DNA of 64,000 nucleotides from Aricia agestis (Eukaryota > Arthropoda > Insecta > Lepidoptera > Lycaenidae), in NCBI RefSeq assembly GCF_905147365.1, contig NC_056418.1, positions 6,385,262-6,449,261 on the forward strand, read 5' to 3'. Each line of letters opens with the position of its first letter. Within the stretch, counting starts at the first letter, position 1. Both the position numbers and the translations under genes were made by a program. The notes below the pieces were generated by a model. That model was not told where the DNA came from. It did no database searches and was given only the letters and a program-made list of their open reading frames with translations. Of this stretch, positions 10,251 to 20,861 are shown piece by piece.

Positions 10251-13200
10251 CTGAAAATATTTGAAATTGGTTATAAAATACAAAATTGCATTTTTCCGTG
10301 TTGATCTGCCTTCTTCGTATATTGTATTATCAGAGAAGTTGATTCCTAGACAGACTAGATGGCTGGTCGCGTTAAGTCAAACCCTTCTGACCGATCACAG
10401 CTAACATTGAATTGATCATGAGGTCGACATGACGTAGGTCCGTCAACTGCCTAGGAATCAATTTCCTCGATGGTAAAATATGTCGATTAACCGAGATAAT
10501 TGGTAAACCTGGGTGTTCGAAAAATCTGGGGGCACGGTAGTGCCCTCGCCAGGACGGGTCGGTTTTTTGGATAATCGAATTTGAAGCCTGCAAAGTAGTG
10601 TTTAAAGCAAAACGTTTTGAAAATCAAAAAAGCAGGTTTGGTCGTTTGGTTAATCAACGTTTTGATAATTGAAACTGTAACTATAATATTCTTTAAGAAA
10701 ACTTTCCTAAAAAGTCGTCAAATTAATTAGGTGCATGAATACTGACCTTGCATCTGCAAGTGACGCATCTCTGCTCGCCATGTGAGTGTATGGAGGGGTG
10801 CACCTCCTTGCCGTTGGGCAGCGGCCCGTCAGGGAACTTGCACCCGCCCTCCGCCAGAATCTCCTCGGCGGTGCGCGGCGCCGCCTGGTCCTTGAGGGAC
10901 TCCTCGTCTGCTTTCTTCGGTTTCACCTGGAATTTTAAATGATGATTGATCGTGGCAATGGCTGATTTCAATGTTAATGTAGCCTTCAGTGGTAAAACCT
11001 AGCATTTACTAAATTCTAGTTACAATAAGTAAGGGAGCATGGCGCGGCCATGCAAACTATATGTGCGCCGCAGACTCGATCACACAAAAAGTGTGCCGTC
11101 TGCGATCTCCCTAATCTTTACAAAATGACCCACTTGATTTATCGGTTGATAAATCTTGACATTCAATCATCAACCGATGGCGGTAAATCCCAAGGGCATG
11201 TTTCACCACTTCCTGATAAGTGCCGGATAGGCCATCCAGACGGATAGAGTATGGAGTATATGTCAGATAAGTTGTAGATAGCCTATCCGGAGCTTATCAG
11301 GAAGTGGTGAAACAGGCCCTAGGACTTGCTCTTAAATCTTAGGATTTAAAATAGTTCGAACTTTAGCAATAAAACGATAGGTAATATTAAAACATAAAAA
11401 ACGTAAACTAAAAACTTCTAGTCTAGTATCTTTAGCTTTAAAGATATTACTGAAAAAATCCTTCCATTTATTGGTAAACCGTAGACAGTAAATGACCACT
11501 TCTCACCTCCGGACACACCCTACAGCACGCCTTCTTATCCGGCCTGTACGCGTCTTTCTCCGCGCACCGCAGCGGCGGGCAGCGCACGCGCGGGCACCGC
11601 ACCTGCCGCGTGCTGAACTCGCACGTGCAGATCGCGCAAGTGTCATAACCTCCCGGCACTAAATACGGGTGCCAGGAGGAGCCTGGCGCGTGGTACTGCC
11701 CAGAGAGGTGGCAGCCGTGGGACTCGTTCCACACCGCAGCGGTTGTGTCTGTAAAATGAAACGATAAGGTGTCATGCTACTGCAGATGAAGCAAAATCAT
11801 CCATTTTTAATAATACGCTACACAGCCAAAACCTTTGATTTGTCTCATGTCTCTATAATATAGACATACAACGAATCGCCAAAATATGGTGAAAGAGTCT
11901 ATGCTCTTGTAGGATGCGTAGAGCGCGCACTTATTCATGTAAACAAGGTACTCACTGGTACAGATGGGGCAGCATTGGCCGGGCGGCTGTATGGTGGGCA
12001 CGGCGCAGCTGACCGGCGGGCAGCGCACGCGGTCGCACCGCGTCTCGCCGTGCACGCAACCGCACATGTGACATGACTGAAATGACATAATGATGATTTA
12101 CTTTATTGCAGCTGTACACACTCGACGAGAGTCTCTCGCCGAGATCATCGGCTGTACATGCTTGCTTTGGTTTTCCTCGCGAGAGCCAACGAGACGAGGA
12201 CGAGAGCACCCTGTACAAATGTACACACTCGCGCTCGGCCTGTCTCGAGGTGTCTCGACGAGTATTTACAGCCGCCATTAGAGTTGAAGCCACCAACGGT
12301 TCACGCGAAAAACGCGACACTGTAAAAACTACCCGCAATGCAAAGTCCTCACATTTTTCATGCAACCTGTACGCCTTTCTACTTAATGTAGCTTAAACAC
12401 AGTAAAAAGACTTCAAGACAAGACTATCTTAATACAATATACAGTTCTGAATTCCACTACATGGCATTTTGTTACATCAAGATTATTTCCCGAACTCTTA
12501 AAAACATGACAACCGGACAAGAAGTTTGACCTAATAACCAGCATTAACTCGAAAAGTAAGCAAGCATGACAGAATTTCGAGAAGCTAGTATAGCTTTAGC
12601 GTCTCCAAATGAAAGTAAATGCTTGACCATTAACTACTCTTGTCTCTCAAATCTCCCTTGGTCCATATTCATGTTCTATATCACGCCAAAGATATATTCA
12701 CCTCAGCAGACATCCACTGCGCGCCGTCCTCGTACAGTTTCCCGGCGTACTGGCAGACCGCGGTGTTGGGTAGCGTGTTGTCGGGTGGCGTGTTATGGGT
12801 GGGCTGGTAGCTGGGACCGAGGTCCGTGTCGGACGGGTATGTGGACGGCAGGCAGGAGCCTGGCACGCTTATCTGGAATATTCAAATTTGAAAAAAGAAT
12901 GTCAGAATTCAATTTTAGGCTTAAGCTGTGCTGTGCCACGAATCTATTATTTTTGGAACACAAAATTGAAGAAGGATGTTTCGTGCCTTGTTCGATCCAG
13001 TTCATGTAAAGTCGTTCAGTGAGAAAGGGTCTAGATTGATAGGTTTAAGTCTGTATATGTGTATGACTGGATTAAACAAGGCAGCGATGCCTTAATTTTG
13101 CACGATGAAATTAAGGTAGCCGATAGGTACTGGAAGGCTATCCTGGTTTTACTAAAGTATATTATGTTACTTACCTTTCACATACCCTCTATAGCAGCAC

Positions 13201-16200
13201 AACAGAAAATATTACATTAGAAAATATTATAATTACAACGAAACAATAACAACGTAGCCGTAGCATACTTTGTGTAATTCGTACACGTGCTCAGCAATCA
13301 GGTCAGCAGTTTTGAAACCAATTTTATTATATTAAAACAAATCTCTCTTTATACTATCCTCTTATCACAGAGTGGCAAGAAACTGACAAGACCGCGATAA
13401 GTGGCGCAAACTCATGTCGAAGGCCAAGATCCACCTTAGGTCGCTGAGCCATCTTAGTAAGTATAATATAGTTAATCAATAATCAGGCTAAGTTCGGACA
13501 CAGGGTAAGTCCGGATAATTCAACTTATCACTAAATTCGTCAGTGTTTTTTTTGCCTGGCGCTACGGTGCATATACGCCATACTGCACTGCAACCGCAAA
13601 CTGTAGTACCAGGTGAACAAATTATTTAATTTGGCGTTAACTTGATTTATCTGGACTTACCCTGTATCCGAACTTACCCTCATTAACTTTATCCCCTTAC
13701 CTGAGGTACTCGCGTGCGCAGTATCGCGCTATCGTTGTCCGACGTCCGTATGTTGACGTAGGCGGCGCCCGCGTTCAGCGCCGTCAGCTCCGCCGCGGTC
13801 GGCTCCAGGATGGAACCCTCGGAGCCGGGGAGAGCCCTGGGCCCGGAGACGGGGAAGGCGTGGCACTCCAGGTACGCGTACCAGGGACCGTTGTAGCCGT
13901 TGATGAAAACCTGGAGATGAAAGAGTAAAATAAATAATAAAAAAATAGTTTTATTTCTGAATTTTCAATCAAATATTCTCGGAACGTCGTTTCTACTGGT
14001 GCCTACCACCGGTTCGGGAACTAACCCGGCGAGAAGAACCGGGGTAAGAAACTCGCACGGGGTAGTTGGTAGATTGATTGGCTGGTCTTTATTTGGTAAA
14101 AGGGATTTATCGGATGGTGAGAATTGAGATCCTTAGATACGTGGATGATTTGATACTGCTTTAAGCGTTTTAAAGTTTGGGTCAAAATATAGTCATCGAA
14201 ATAGAGATTTAAGTTTAGGGCCCGATATCTAACCAAGTAGAGAATTTTAATTGAGAGACAAATACATTTGTGTCGGTGTGGGTGCATTTTCATTAAGTTT
14301 TATATAGCCATAATCTGTCTTATAACTGTCGTATTGCAAGTAGCCCTAGTTTACATCTACAAAGGCCATAATATTTTTATCTCAACAATACCTCGTAGTT
14401 AACTCCACACAGATTGTCAACAGACACCCAGGCGAGACCGGCAACTGGGGTGATGGTGGGGGGCATCCTGGCGTCAGTTCGTCGCAGCAGCGCGGGACCC
14501 TCGCTCGCTGAGTCCGGCAGTGACCTGGACAGCAGACGACCACGGAGAATCGGTGGACCTAGAAGCATGTGGAATATATTATGTTAGGAATGGATGTACA
14601 TTGTACAACCCAATAAAGCTCTGGTTTTCTCCAAAAGCGGCGCCGTCACGACAACACCGCTATTGGAGGAAACCAGAGCTTAAGCCATCGAACTATAATG
14701 ATTTTGATTGAAGTTTTCGGTATAAAAATAGCTCTTTATGGTCTATGCCAAGGCTCTGGATTTTACCCAAAGCCTATTAGTAGCTTTGGCTTTAACCGAA
14801 AACCAATAACAACATTAAATAGTCGTATAACAGACAGTGACCACAGACATGTAAATATCTTTATGAACAAGAGAATAAGTCGATGACTAATAATAATAAG
14901 AATAATAATAACGTTTATTCAACAGTATGACACAGCATTACACTACAATAATAAATTACACGTTACAATACAAAGAAGGAAATTAAACATCACATACGCA
15001 AAAGACACAAAATTATAAAAAAGATAAAATAAAAAAGAAGGAATAATTCATGAGACACGGTGATAAGACAGCAGGACGTATGCATAACATAAGGATGTAA
15101 ACAATGGGGACATCCCCATAGTGCCTAAGGGTCAGCCATACGAGTAGTGTATTGTTATGTCTATTGTTGAAAAGGATACCACTCAGGCTTATTACCGTGG
15201 TGTACACCACAGTGCCACCACTAGAATACTAACCAGTATCAGATCCAATGTGAACCGCCAGTTGATCCTCATACAGCGGGGGGAAGATGCGAGCGCTGGG
15301 TCTGGTCAGAACTCCCATTCTTGTGTCCAGGATTTCCACTTGTGAATGACGTTTGCCTTGCTCCTCCACTAGAGTGATCTTAGGGTCAGGTATGCCTAGG
15401 TTGTCCACCTGGAAGTGTTAAATGGTTTGTTTTGCAATGCATGTAATAGGAAATAAACAATAGTCTACGGCAGAACCACCAACTGGCATACAAGTACTGG
15501 TACACATTTAAAACCAAAATAAAATAAACACGAAACATATATTCTGAGAAATTCTTAGAAAGGATTTACTGATCAATGGTCATGAGTGGACTGCCGTACG
15601 TAACCGTTGGGCGGTTGGAAAAGAGCCTAGCCTAAGCTATAATATTAGTCTGAATAATAACTTTAGCATTTCTAAGACAAAATAAAAATGCTTCGCAGCA
15701 AAATCCGACGTAAGCGCTTAAAACATTGAAAGATATACGCGTAAACATTAGCAAACAATCTTACCTGAATATCATAAACCAAAGATCCTTCTTTGTCGAT
15801 ATAAATCATGGCCATGCCTTCGGGAACAGCGGAAGCTGGTGGTCTTTCAGCCATCAGTGGAGCATGGAAGACCTCACAGGCTGCCCTCTGACGGACTGCT
15901 CCAGAGATCCTCCTTTCAGGTACTCCACTGGCCTCCACCGACAACAGGAGCCTACCCCTGGCCAAAGACCTGAGTTCAGCAGCAGACACTGGTGTCGAAA
16001 CTTCCAAAACGTTCAATTCGTATCCTGGCTTCGTGATTTTTTGGGTCTGAAATTGAATTGGTAAAAACTATTAAGGCCTGTTTCACCACTTCTCGATAAG
16101 TGCCAGATAGGCTATCCACCACTTAACTTGATAGATAGAGTATGTAAAATCTGTCAAAAAAGTCATGGATAGCATATCTAGCACTTTATCAGGAAGTGGT

Positions 16201-19200
16201 GAAACAGACCCTAATGTTTCACCACTTTCTGATAAAGTGCGGAGCAGGCTATTCACAACTTTTTTGACAGATTCTCTATACATGATCTGTCAAGTTAATT
16301 GGTGGATAGCCTACTCGTCACTTATCAGGAAGTGGTGAAACAGGCCCGTATTTTATTATGTAGTTTCCAAACATAAATATATGAAGTGAAGTGTGAAACA
16401 ATGGAAAGATTAGGCTTCGGGCACATTTTGACGGAACGCAGCGGGGCGCTTATTTTAAACAAGTTTTATGACCGAGTGCGCGATGGGCCACAAAGCTAAT
16501 ATGGGAAATTCGGCCAGCTACAACCCTTTTTTATAAAACGGTCATTGTAAATGACCTTCACTAAAGTTGAGGACTACAACTATAACACTCACCTCATTGA
16601 TAATAGTCTGGTTCCTCTCCGGCAGCGTCAGGAGCACCTTAACACTCTGTTCTCTAGAAGCGGCTGAGAAGACGCCATTGTAGATAACGGCCAGGTGGAT
16701 GCTTGGTGCGGCTCCAGCAGCACCTGTGACGATGGCGGTGCCTCCCCACCAGCCCTCCTCCTGGCCAGGGACTCTGTAGTTGTCACAGGCGCTGCTGCTG
16801 ATGGTAGCCGGCGCGTGCTCCGGTTCCAGGAGTGACGTAAACATCTCCGTCGATAACGCCGGGTACCTGAAGGACCACTCTCACTTTAATTAAATTACAA
16901 AGTGTTTGATTTGATACAATGTAACGGATAAGGCTGTAGTCATATTATGGTATACTTTTTTCCTTGAGTATTTTTGATTTTTTCACATATTCATTATAAT
17001 TATATTTATGTATGAAAAGACTATGAATTTTGGCAAGTTATGTTGTATACTTTATCTTCTATTATTAAAACTTGTATTTAATTCATTATTTTAAGACGAA
17101 TTGTAGCTTTAAGAAAAATCCGAAAGATGTTATTTTCAAATCATTAACCAACATCTAAATTTTAACTCTATTTTAAAATACCTGTAAATGTACCATCGAA
17201 GAAATTGATTCCTATATAGGCAGTTGACGGACCAACGTCATTTGGTCGGATTATGTCAATTCATATGATCTGATGGCTGGGTTTGACGTAACGCGACCAA
17301 ACTACGTAGGTCCCCATCTGCCTAGAAATCAACTTATTTGAAAGTATGTATTTATCTGGCTATTTTTTGTCTATTAGTCGCTGACGCATCGTCTGCAACT
17401 AATAAAGTCTGGATTTAAGATATTTACAAGCACAGATAAGGCTCTAACCTCAGTCAACTACTGGTGAGTGGTGACATCACATTTATAACAGCTTATAATT
17501 TAGGATCTAGAAACGGATGTGTGGATGCATAAATTACGCCACTTAATACGTTTACGTCACGAAAATCGTAGCAACAATAAAATAACAATTTATAATAGTT
17601 AATAAAAAAAAACTAATTTCCTCCATTATTTGTAAATTAACATCATTATGTGCGCATCAAAACTTGATTTTGTCGAAACCAGAATTAAATGCTTTGCGTA
17701 GGACACAAAAAACTTATTTAACATTTTAAATTAATTTTACAAATTACAATTAGCATGTTTACTAATTTATATTACTTTGAGAATTGAGTCGCAAAATAAA
17801 ATATATTTTTTATACTTTTTTCATTTAAGTACTTAATAATATAAAATCAATTCATTATAGGGAATCATCATAGTGAAAAATCAGTAATTTAAATCACTGC
17901 ATAATTTAAAAAAATATTATATTTTCAAATGCAATAATTATACTAAAGTGATACTAACTATTCAAGCGTGTACAACAAGTGAAATAATAGCAAATGCAAT
18001 CCATTAACTTTCAAACTTTTTTTTTAAGTTTCATCAGCAAACACTAGGTACCTAATCCTATAAATTTCCACCAGACGGCAGACTAGAGCCGGTAAGTTTC
18101 CGTTATTAATCACACGGATAATTTACTCCGAACAATGAGCCTTCCACTGTATCCTTGGAATAATGCTCAAGGGGAACTCGGATTGAGATACAACGATATC
18201 AATCAATTAATAGCAAATTCATTAGCATAGTTGCCTATTTGATTCAAATCAAAACAACTACCAACTGCATTCATACATATAATATTAATTTTGAACCAAT
18301 TATTGCGTGCTGAATATAATAATTTAAAAATGCATACTTTTTTTAAATAGTGAATTCATTAATTTATTTGCTTGCTAGCGTTGCTAAGCTTGAATGATGA
18401 CGCATCTGAAACGCAAAACAATTGCAATAATAACGCAAATTAAATTTACCGTTGACGTATCATCCGTGTGGAACGCGCTTAAGTGCATGTAGCACAGTGC
18501 TTGCAATTGTAATGCATCGGAAACGATGTCGTTTGCATTACGCTTCATGAAAGCCCTCGTATAGAGTTTACTTTACGATTATTATATCGGAGGCGCCTGA
18601 CGCGCATAGATATAGTGATTTTAGAACATTAAGCTATGTATGAGGCGTTTTGTAGTTTAGACCTTCTATTTATGTCTGGTGCAATTCTTAGAACTTCCTC
18701 CACAATAGAGAAGTATCAAGAATAATAATGAGATGTCTGGCGGATGTGAAATATCAAAACGATTTTGAAGAAAATTGTCTGGCAAACTCGACTGCTTCAC
18801 AAATATCTGACGAACCTAATATAACCTTCTTTTTGGAAGTCAGTTAAATATTATAAATGTTCTTACACACGGCGATAATGACCGTTGCCAAGTTGATGCT
18901 TCACAGCACATCATAAACCTTACAAGCTCCCCTGATGTGATCTACATTATAGTAATATCAGTAGGTAATATGATGATGATGTATGAGTATGCGATGATGG
19001 ACGACGCCGTCGTGGCCGACCTCGAAAAAGATGGCGCGATAAACTTGACGCATACAAGCCAGGTTGACCATCGGTAGCGTTGGAGCGGAATGGAAGGGCT
19101 TTGCAAGCAGTGAGACAGCATAGGCTAAAAAAAATGATGATTATAACAGCTAGGATGATGATATGGTGATTACCTGTTGATGCGACCGCTGAGGGCGCTG

Positions 19201-20861
19201 TCCATGGAGTTATTCCTTTCATCACCCCACAGCAGGGCGACATACAGCGAACCTTCTCGAAGCAGGCGCTTGTAGTCGCGCGGTACTCGCCTCCAAACGC
19301 CGCATAGCTGGAAGAACAAGAAAGGGAAACCCTTATCTCCAAGAAACCCTTATGTCCAAGAAACTTCATACGTGGGAGAGCCATGCTTTGGCTCGAATGG
19401 GCTGGCTCGACCGGAGAAATACCACGTTCTCACAGAAAACCAGCGTGAAACAGCGCTTGCGCCGTGTTTCGCCGAGTGAGTGAGTTTACCGGAGGCCCAA
19501 TCCCCTACCCTATTCCCTTCCCTACCCTCCCCTATTAGCTTGGGCGTACTCTACATTGCATTGGGTCTAAAAAGTTGCAGATATAAAATTAATTTCAGTT
19601 ACCATCCGAATGTTATTAAAAATAGGTTTCTGTACGCATAACATTATAATTATTATTCTAGTCACGATCAAGTCTGTTAAATCGGGCTTTGGCCCACCAC
19701 ACATTCCCACCACTGTATCTCCTGTGCCGCCAGGATCAACAGCGGTATCCAACCACGAAAACCCTTTGATATGATCTCAAGGAGCATATCAAAGGGTTTT
19801 ATAAATAGGATCAAGTCTGTTAGTTAAGAACGCGCAAAAAAGGTTCAAAAACTTTTGCAAAAACGTCAATTACCTTATCCGTTTTCTCCTCATACGTCGC
19901 ATGAATTCCTGGTGCCTTCTTCAGTGGATGCTCTAGCAGCATCCTGCCACTTCTGTCCAGGAACGCCAGCGCCCGTGGTGGCACCACGATGGACGGTCCC
20001 ATGATGACAGACCAGAAGAGGTGGCGGCGACGGAAGGTGAAGCGCGCTGTGGCGATACCAGGAGCTACTGGTACCCCACTCATGTCGTCCCGTTGGATGC
20101 AGAGGGGCGAGCGACCGGTTAGGAGAGCTCCGAAATCTAGGAAAAAAAAACAAATGAAAGAGGCGTTAGCTTTATTTTTGTAACGGAATTTCTTGATTCT
20201 GTCGCCGCGTTCAAAGCCCGCGATCAAAACTATGCACTAGCTGAATAAACTTAATTTGAACTAGATGAAGCCCGCAACTCCGTTGCGCCAAAACTCGTTT
20301 GTCGCGTGGGAACCGTGCATTTTTCTGGCACAAAAAGTATCCTATGTCCTTTCCCGGGACCCAAAGTAGCTCCATGCCAAATTTCAGCCAAATCGGTTCA
20401 GCGGTTTGGGCGTGAAGAGGTAACAGACAGATAGACAGACAGACGGAAAGACACACTTTCGCATTTATAATATTAGTATGGAAGTATGGATTACTTATAC
20501 GAAAGTATTCTTTAAATGATTGAAAAGTATATTTATAAATTAAATGAAGACGCAGTTTCTATCTAAGAAGTACAAGTAAACATTTTTTTATCATGCTAAA
20601 AATAATATTACACTAAAGCTATGGATTTTCGCAAAGTAACGCCTGATTCTTTTAACAATTTTCTATCAGTGAGGACTGAGGAATTAGGAATTGGACCAAA
20701 AAGAAGTCCGTTGAAAATCCAAAAGACTCGCAAGTTAGAGAGCGTAAAGATTATGTAGAGAATTTGGTAGAGCAAAAAAGACTTACGTTTAAGGCTCAAT
20801 TCATCGTCTTCATTAGTAGTAATAACTGCAGTCGGGCTGTCTTCTTGAACAATATCTGGAG
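10125..20861 (-). CDS. sog: Short gastrulation (insect chordin), C-terminal 805 residues, 13 exons
   Basis: Sog/chordin is a secreted antagonist that binds BMP ligands (Dpp/Scw class) and is cleaved by Tolloid proteases; it patterns the dorsoventral axis. Exons, 5' to 3' on the - strand: 20787-20861, 19874-20136, 19174-19307, 16593-16866, 15765-16046, 15234-15408, 14392-14558, 13701-13910, 12702-12872, 11956-12076, 11507-11748, 10747-10926, 10125-10250. All phases are consistent. Counting from the first readable residue, 25-526 form the CHRD region (start HFGALLTGRSPLC; later CGVWRRVPRDYKRLL, VFINGYNGPWYAYLECHAFP). The VWC domains lie at about 566-623 (ends CCPICT), 636-703 (ends CCRVCPE) and 733-792. 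Chordins have one VWC before and three after the CHRD block, so only the signal peptide and first VWC are missing. The last VWC ends CCSC instead of CCxxC, and the tail is arginine-rich. Confidence 0.95.
10335..10465. repeat. Palindromic element P, copy 1 (sog intron)
   Basis: The ends are GAAGTTGATTCCTAGACAG and CTGCCTAGGAATCAATTTC. It is related, in inverse orientation, to 17201-17335. About 131 bp. MITE-like. Confidence 0.6.
10747..10926 (-). CDS. sog: sog exon (start of fourth VWC)
   Basis: The acceptor is AATTCCAG and the donor is GTCAGT. A lysine/glutamate-rich linker (VKPKKADEESLKDQ) leads into EGGCKFPDGPLPNGKEVHP and EQRCVTCRCK, the first half of the last VWC domain. Confidence 0.92.
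11194..11319. mobile_element. MITE G, copy 2 (sog intron)
   Basis: The inverted ends are GGGCATGTTTCACCACTTCC and AAGTGGTGAAACAGGCCC. It is 126 bp, slightly shorter than the other copies. Confidence 0.75.
11507..11748 (-). CDS. sog: sog exon (third VWC)
   Basis: The acceptor is CATTTTACAG and the donor is GTGAGA. One exon carries a complete VWC domain: ESHGCHLSGQYHAPGSSWHP, CAICTCEFSTRQVRCPRVRC, and finally CCRVCPE. Confidence 0.95.
11956..12076 (-). CDS. sog: sog exon (end of second VWC)
   Basis: The acceptor is TGACATTTCAG by sequence context and the donor is GTGAGT. The exon encodes SCHMCGCVHGETRCDRVRCP and ends GQCCPICT, a canonical VWC cysteine pattern. Confidence 0.93.
12112..12275. 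repeat. Inverted-repeat element in a sog intron
   Basis: The left end GCTGTACACACTCGACGAG is mirrored at the right by CTCGACGAGTATTTACAGC. CTCGAGA/TCTCG-type words fill the arms. About 165 bp. A MITE is likely. Confidence 0.5.
12702..12872 (-). CDS. sog: sog exon (start of second VWC)
   Basis: The acceptor is ATATTCCAG and the donor is GTGAAT. The exon encodes ISVPGSCLPSTYPSDTDLGP, a proline/threonine-rich linker, then CQYAGKLYEDGAQWMSAE, the N-terminal part of a VWC domain. Confidence 0.92.
13491..13674. mobile_element. Tc1/mariner-type MITE with TA duplication (sog intron)
   Basis: Terminal inverted repeats of about 30 bp start AGTTCGGACACAGGGTAAGT and are mirrored at 13645-13674. They are flanked by TA on both sides (13489-13490, 13675-13676). 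It is 184 bp and has no ORF. Confidence 0.7.
13701..13910 (-). CDS. sog: sog exon (last CHRD)
   Basis: The acceptor is TTTCATCTCCAG and the donor is GTAAGG. The 70 codons include VFINGYNGPWYAYLECHAFP and AYVNIRTSDNDSAILRTRVP Q. The GC content is clearly higher than in the flanking introns. Confidence 0.93.
13999..14063 (+). repeat. Short conserved LINE fragment
   Basis: GCCTACCACCGGTTCGGGAA followed by GAGAAGAACCGG and AAACTCGCACGGGG is almost identical to 58380-58444. The sequence recurs widely in lepidopteran genomes, probably as a LINE/SINE piece. Confidence 0.5.
14392..14558 (-). CDS. sog: sog exon (CHRD)
   Basis: The acceptor is ATGCTTCTAG and the donor is GTATTG. The exon encodes PPILRGRLLSRSLPDSASEG, then ITPVAGLAWVSVDNLCGVNY E. 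The first two bases complete the glycine codon from the preceding exon. Confidence 0.92.
14614..14682. repeat. Short hairpin in a sog intron
   Basis: AAGCTCTGGTTTTCTCCAA is mirrored by TTGGAGGAAACCAGAGCTT, with a GC-rich loop. Function unknown. Confidence 0.5.
15234..15408 (-). CDS. sog: sog exon (CHRD)
   Basis: The acceptor is ACTTCCAG and the donor is GTTAGT. The exon encodes VDNLGIPDPKITLVEEQGKR, then VEILDTRMGVLTRPSARIF and EDQLAVHIGSDT, plus one base of a glycine codon. Confidence 0.93.
15765..16046 (-). CDS. sog: sog exon (CHRD)
   Basis: The acceptor is AATTTCAG and the donor is GTAAGA. The 94 codons include TQKITKPGYELNVLEVSTPV, ELRSLARGRLLLSVEASGVP and EGMAMIYIDKEGSLVYDIQ. Confidence 0.93.
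16075..16211. mobile_element. MITE G, copy 3 (sog intron)
   Basis: The inverted ends are GGCCTGTTTCACCACTTCTC / AAGTGGTGAAACAGACCC, flanked by TAA at 16072-16074 and 16212-16214. It is directly followed by copy 4. Confidence 0.8.
16215..16347. mobile_element. MITE G, copy 4, abutting copy 3
   Basis: It starts TGTTTCACCACTTTCTGATA and ends GAAGTGGTGAAACAGGCCC. The left end lacks the GGGCC bases, and the shared TAA separates the two copies, so the pair forms a tandem of palindromes. Confidence 0.75.
16593..16866 (-). CDS. sog: sog exon (CHRD)
   Basis: The acceptor is GGTCCTTCAG and the donor is GTGAGT. The exon encodes YPALSTEMFTSLLEPEH, then GWWGGTAIVTGAAGAAPSIH, LAVIYNGVFSAASREQSVKV and ERNQTIINE. 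It starts in phase 2 and ends in phase 0. Confidence 0.93.
16867..19173 (-). other. sog intron
   Basis: A 2.3-kb AT-rich intron holding palindromic element P (17201-17335). No coding or RNA signal is visible in the rest. Confidence 0.7.
17201..17335. repeat. Palindromic element P, copy 2 (sog intron)
   Basis: The ends are GAAATTGATTCCTATATAGG and CTGCCTAGAAATCAACTT. It contains GTTGACGGACC and ACGTAGGTCC, matching copy 1 at 10335-10465 in reverse. Confidence 0.6.
19174..19307 (-). CDS. sog: sog exon (CHRD)
   Basis: The acceptor is TTCTTCCAG and the donor is GTAATC. The exon encodes LCGVWRRVPRDYKRLLREGS then LYVALLWGDERNNSMDSALS and GRIN. The CGVWRRVPRxY motif is highly characteristic of chordin. 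Confidence 0.95.
19371..19537 (+). mobile_element. SINE-like repeat L, 3'-truncated
   Basis: It starts CGTGGGAGAGCCATGCTTTG and stops within the CCCTACCC tract at CCCTATTAG, so the GGCCGGCAACGC tail is missing. It lies in a sog intron between exons at 19307 and 19874. Confidence 0.75.
19680..19808 (-). mobile_element. 129-bp insertion with 14-bp target duplication (sog intron)
   Basis: GATCAAGTCTGTTA occurs exactly at 19666-19679 and 19809-19822, flanking a 129-bp insert. The insert contains a hairpin (AAAACCCTTTGATATG mirrored at 19783-19798). The long duplication and the position suggest a retroposed fragment. Confidence 0.65.
19874..20136 (-). CDS. sog: sog exon (first CHRD domain)
   Basis: The acceptor is a T-rich tract ending CCTAG and the donor is GTAATT. 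The exon encodes FGALLTGRSPLCIQRDDMSG, then ATARFTFRRRHLFWSVIMG and VPPRALAFLDRSGRMLLEHP, ending EEKTDK. CHRD domains are beta-strand-rich, and this pattern fits. Confidence 0.92.
20265..20482 (+). repeat. RTE-like LINE tail (solo)
   Basis: It runs from GATGAAGCCCGCAACTCCGT through CGGTTCAGCGGTTTGGGCG and GACAGACAGACGG to TTATAATATTAGTATGG. It is non-coding. Related copies: 34571-35257, 35535-38003 (split), 52403-53035 (split), 58702-58855, 63350-63537. Confidence 0.65.
20787..20861 (-). CDS. sog: sog exon (linker before CHRD region)
   Basis: The acceptor is TTGTTACAG and the donor is GTAAGT. The exon encodes PDIVQEDSPTAVITTNEDDE then LSLK, and ends with one base of a histidine codon. The acidic linker sits between VWC1 and the first CHRD domain in known Sog proteins. 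Two leading bases require an upstream exon in phase 1. Confidence 0.85.

Noticed and set aside
9983..10254. Long open frames on both strands over the last sog exon
   Set aside because: They are shadows caused by the very high GC content. The frame joined to the upstream VWC half is the correct one.
12566..13009. 147-codon + strand open frame
   Set aside because: It overlaps the sog exon at 12702-12872 on the opposite strand and continues into intron without similarity to any protein.
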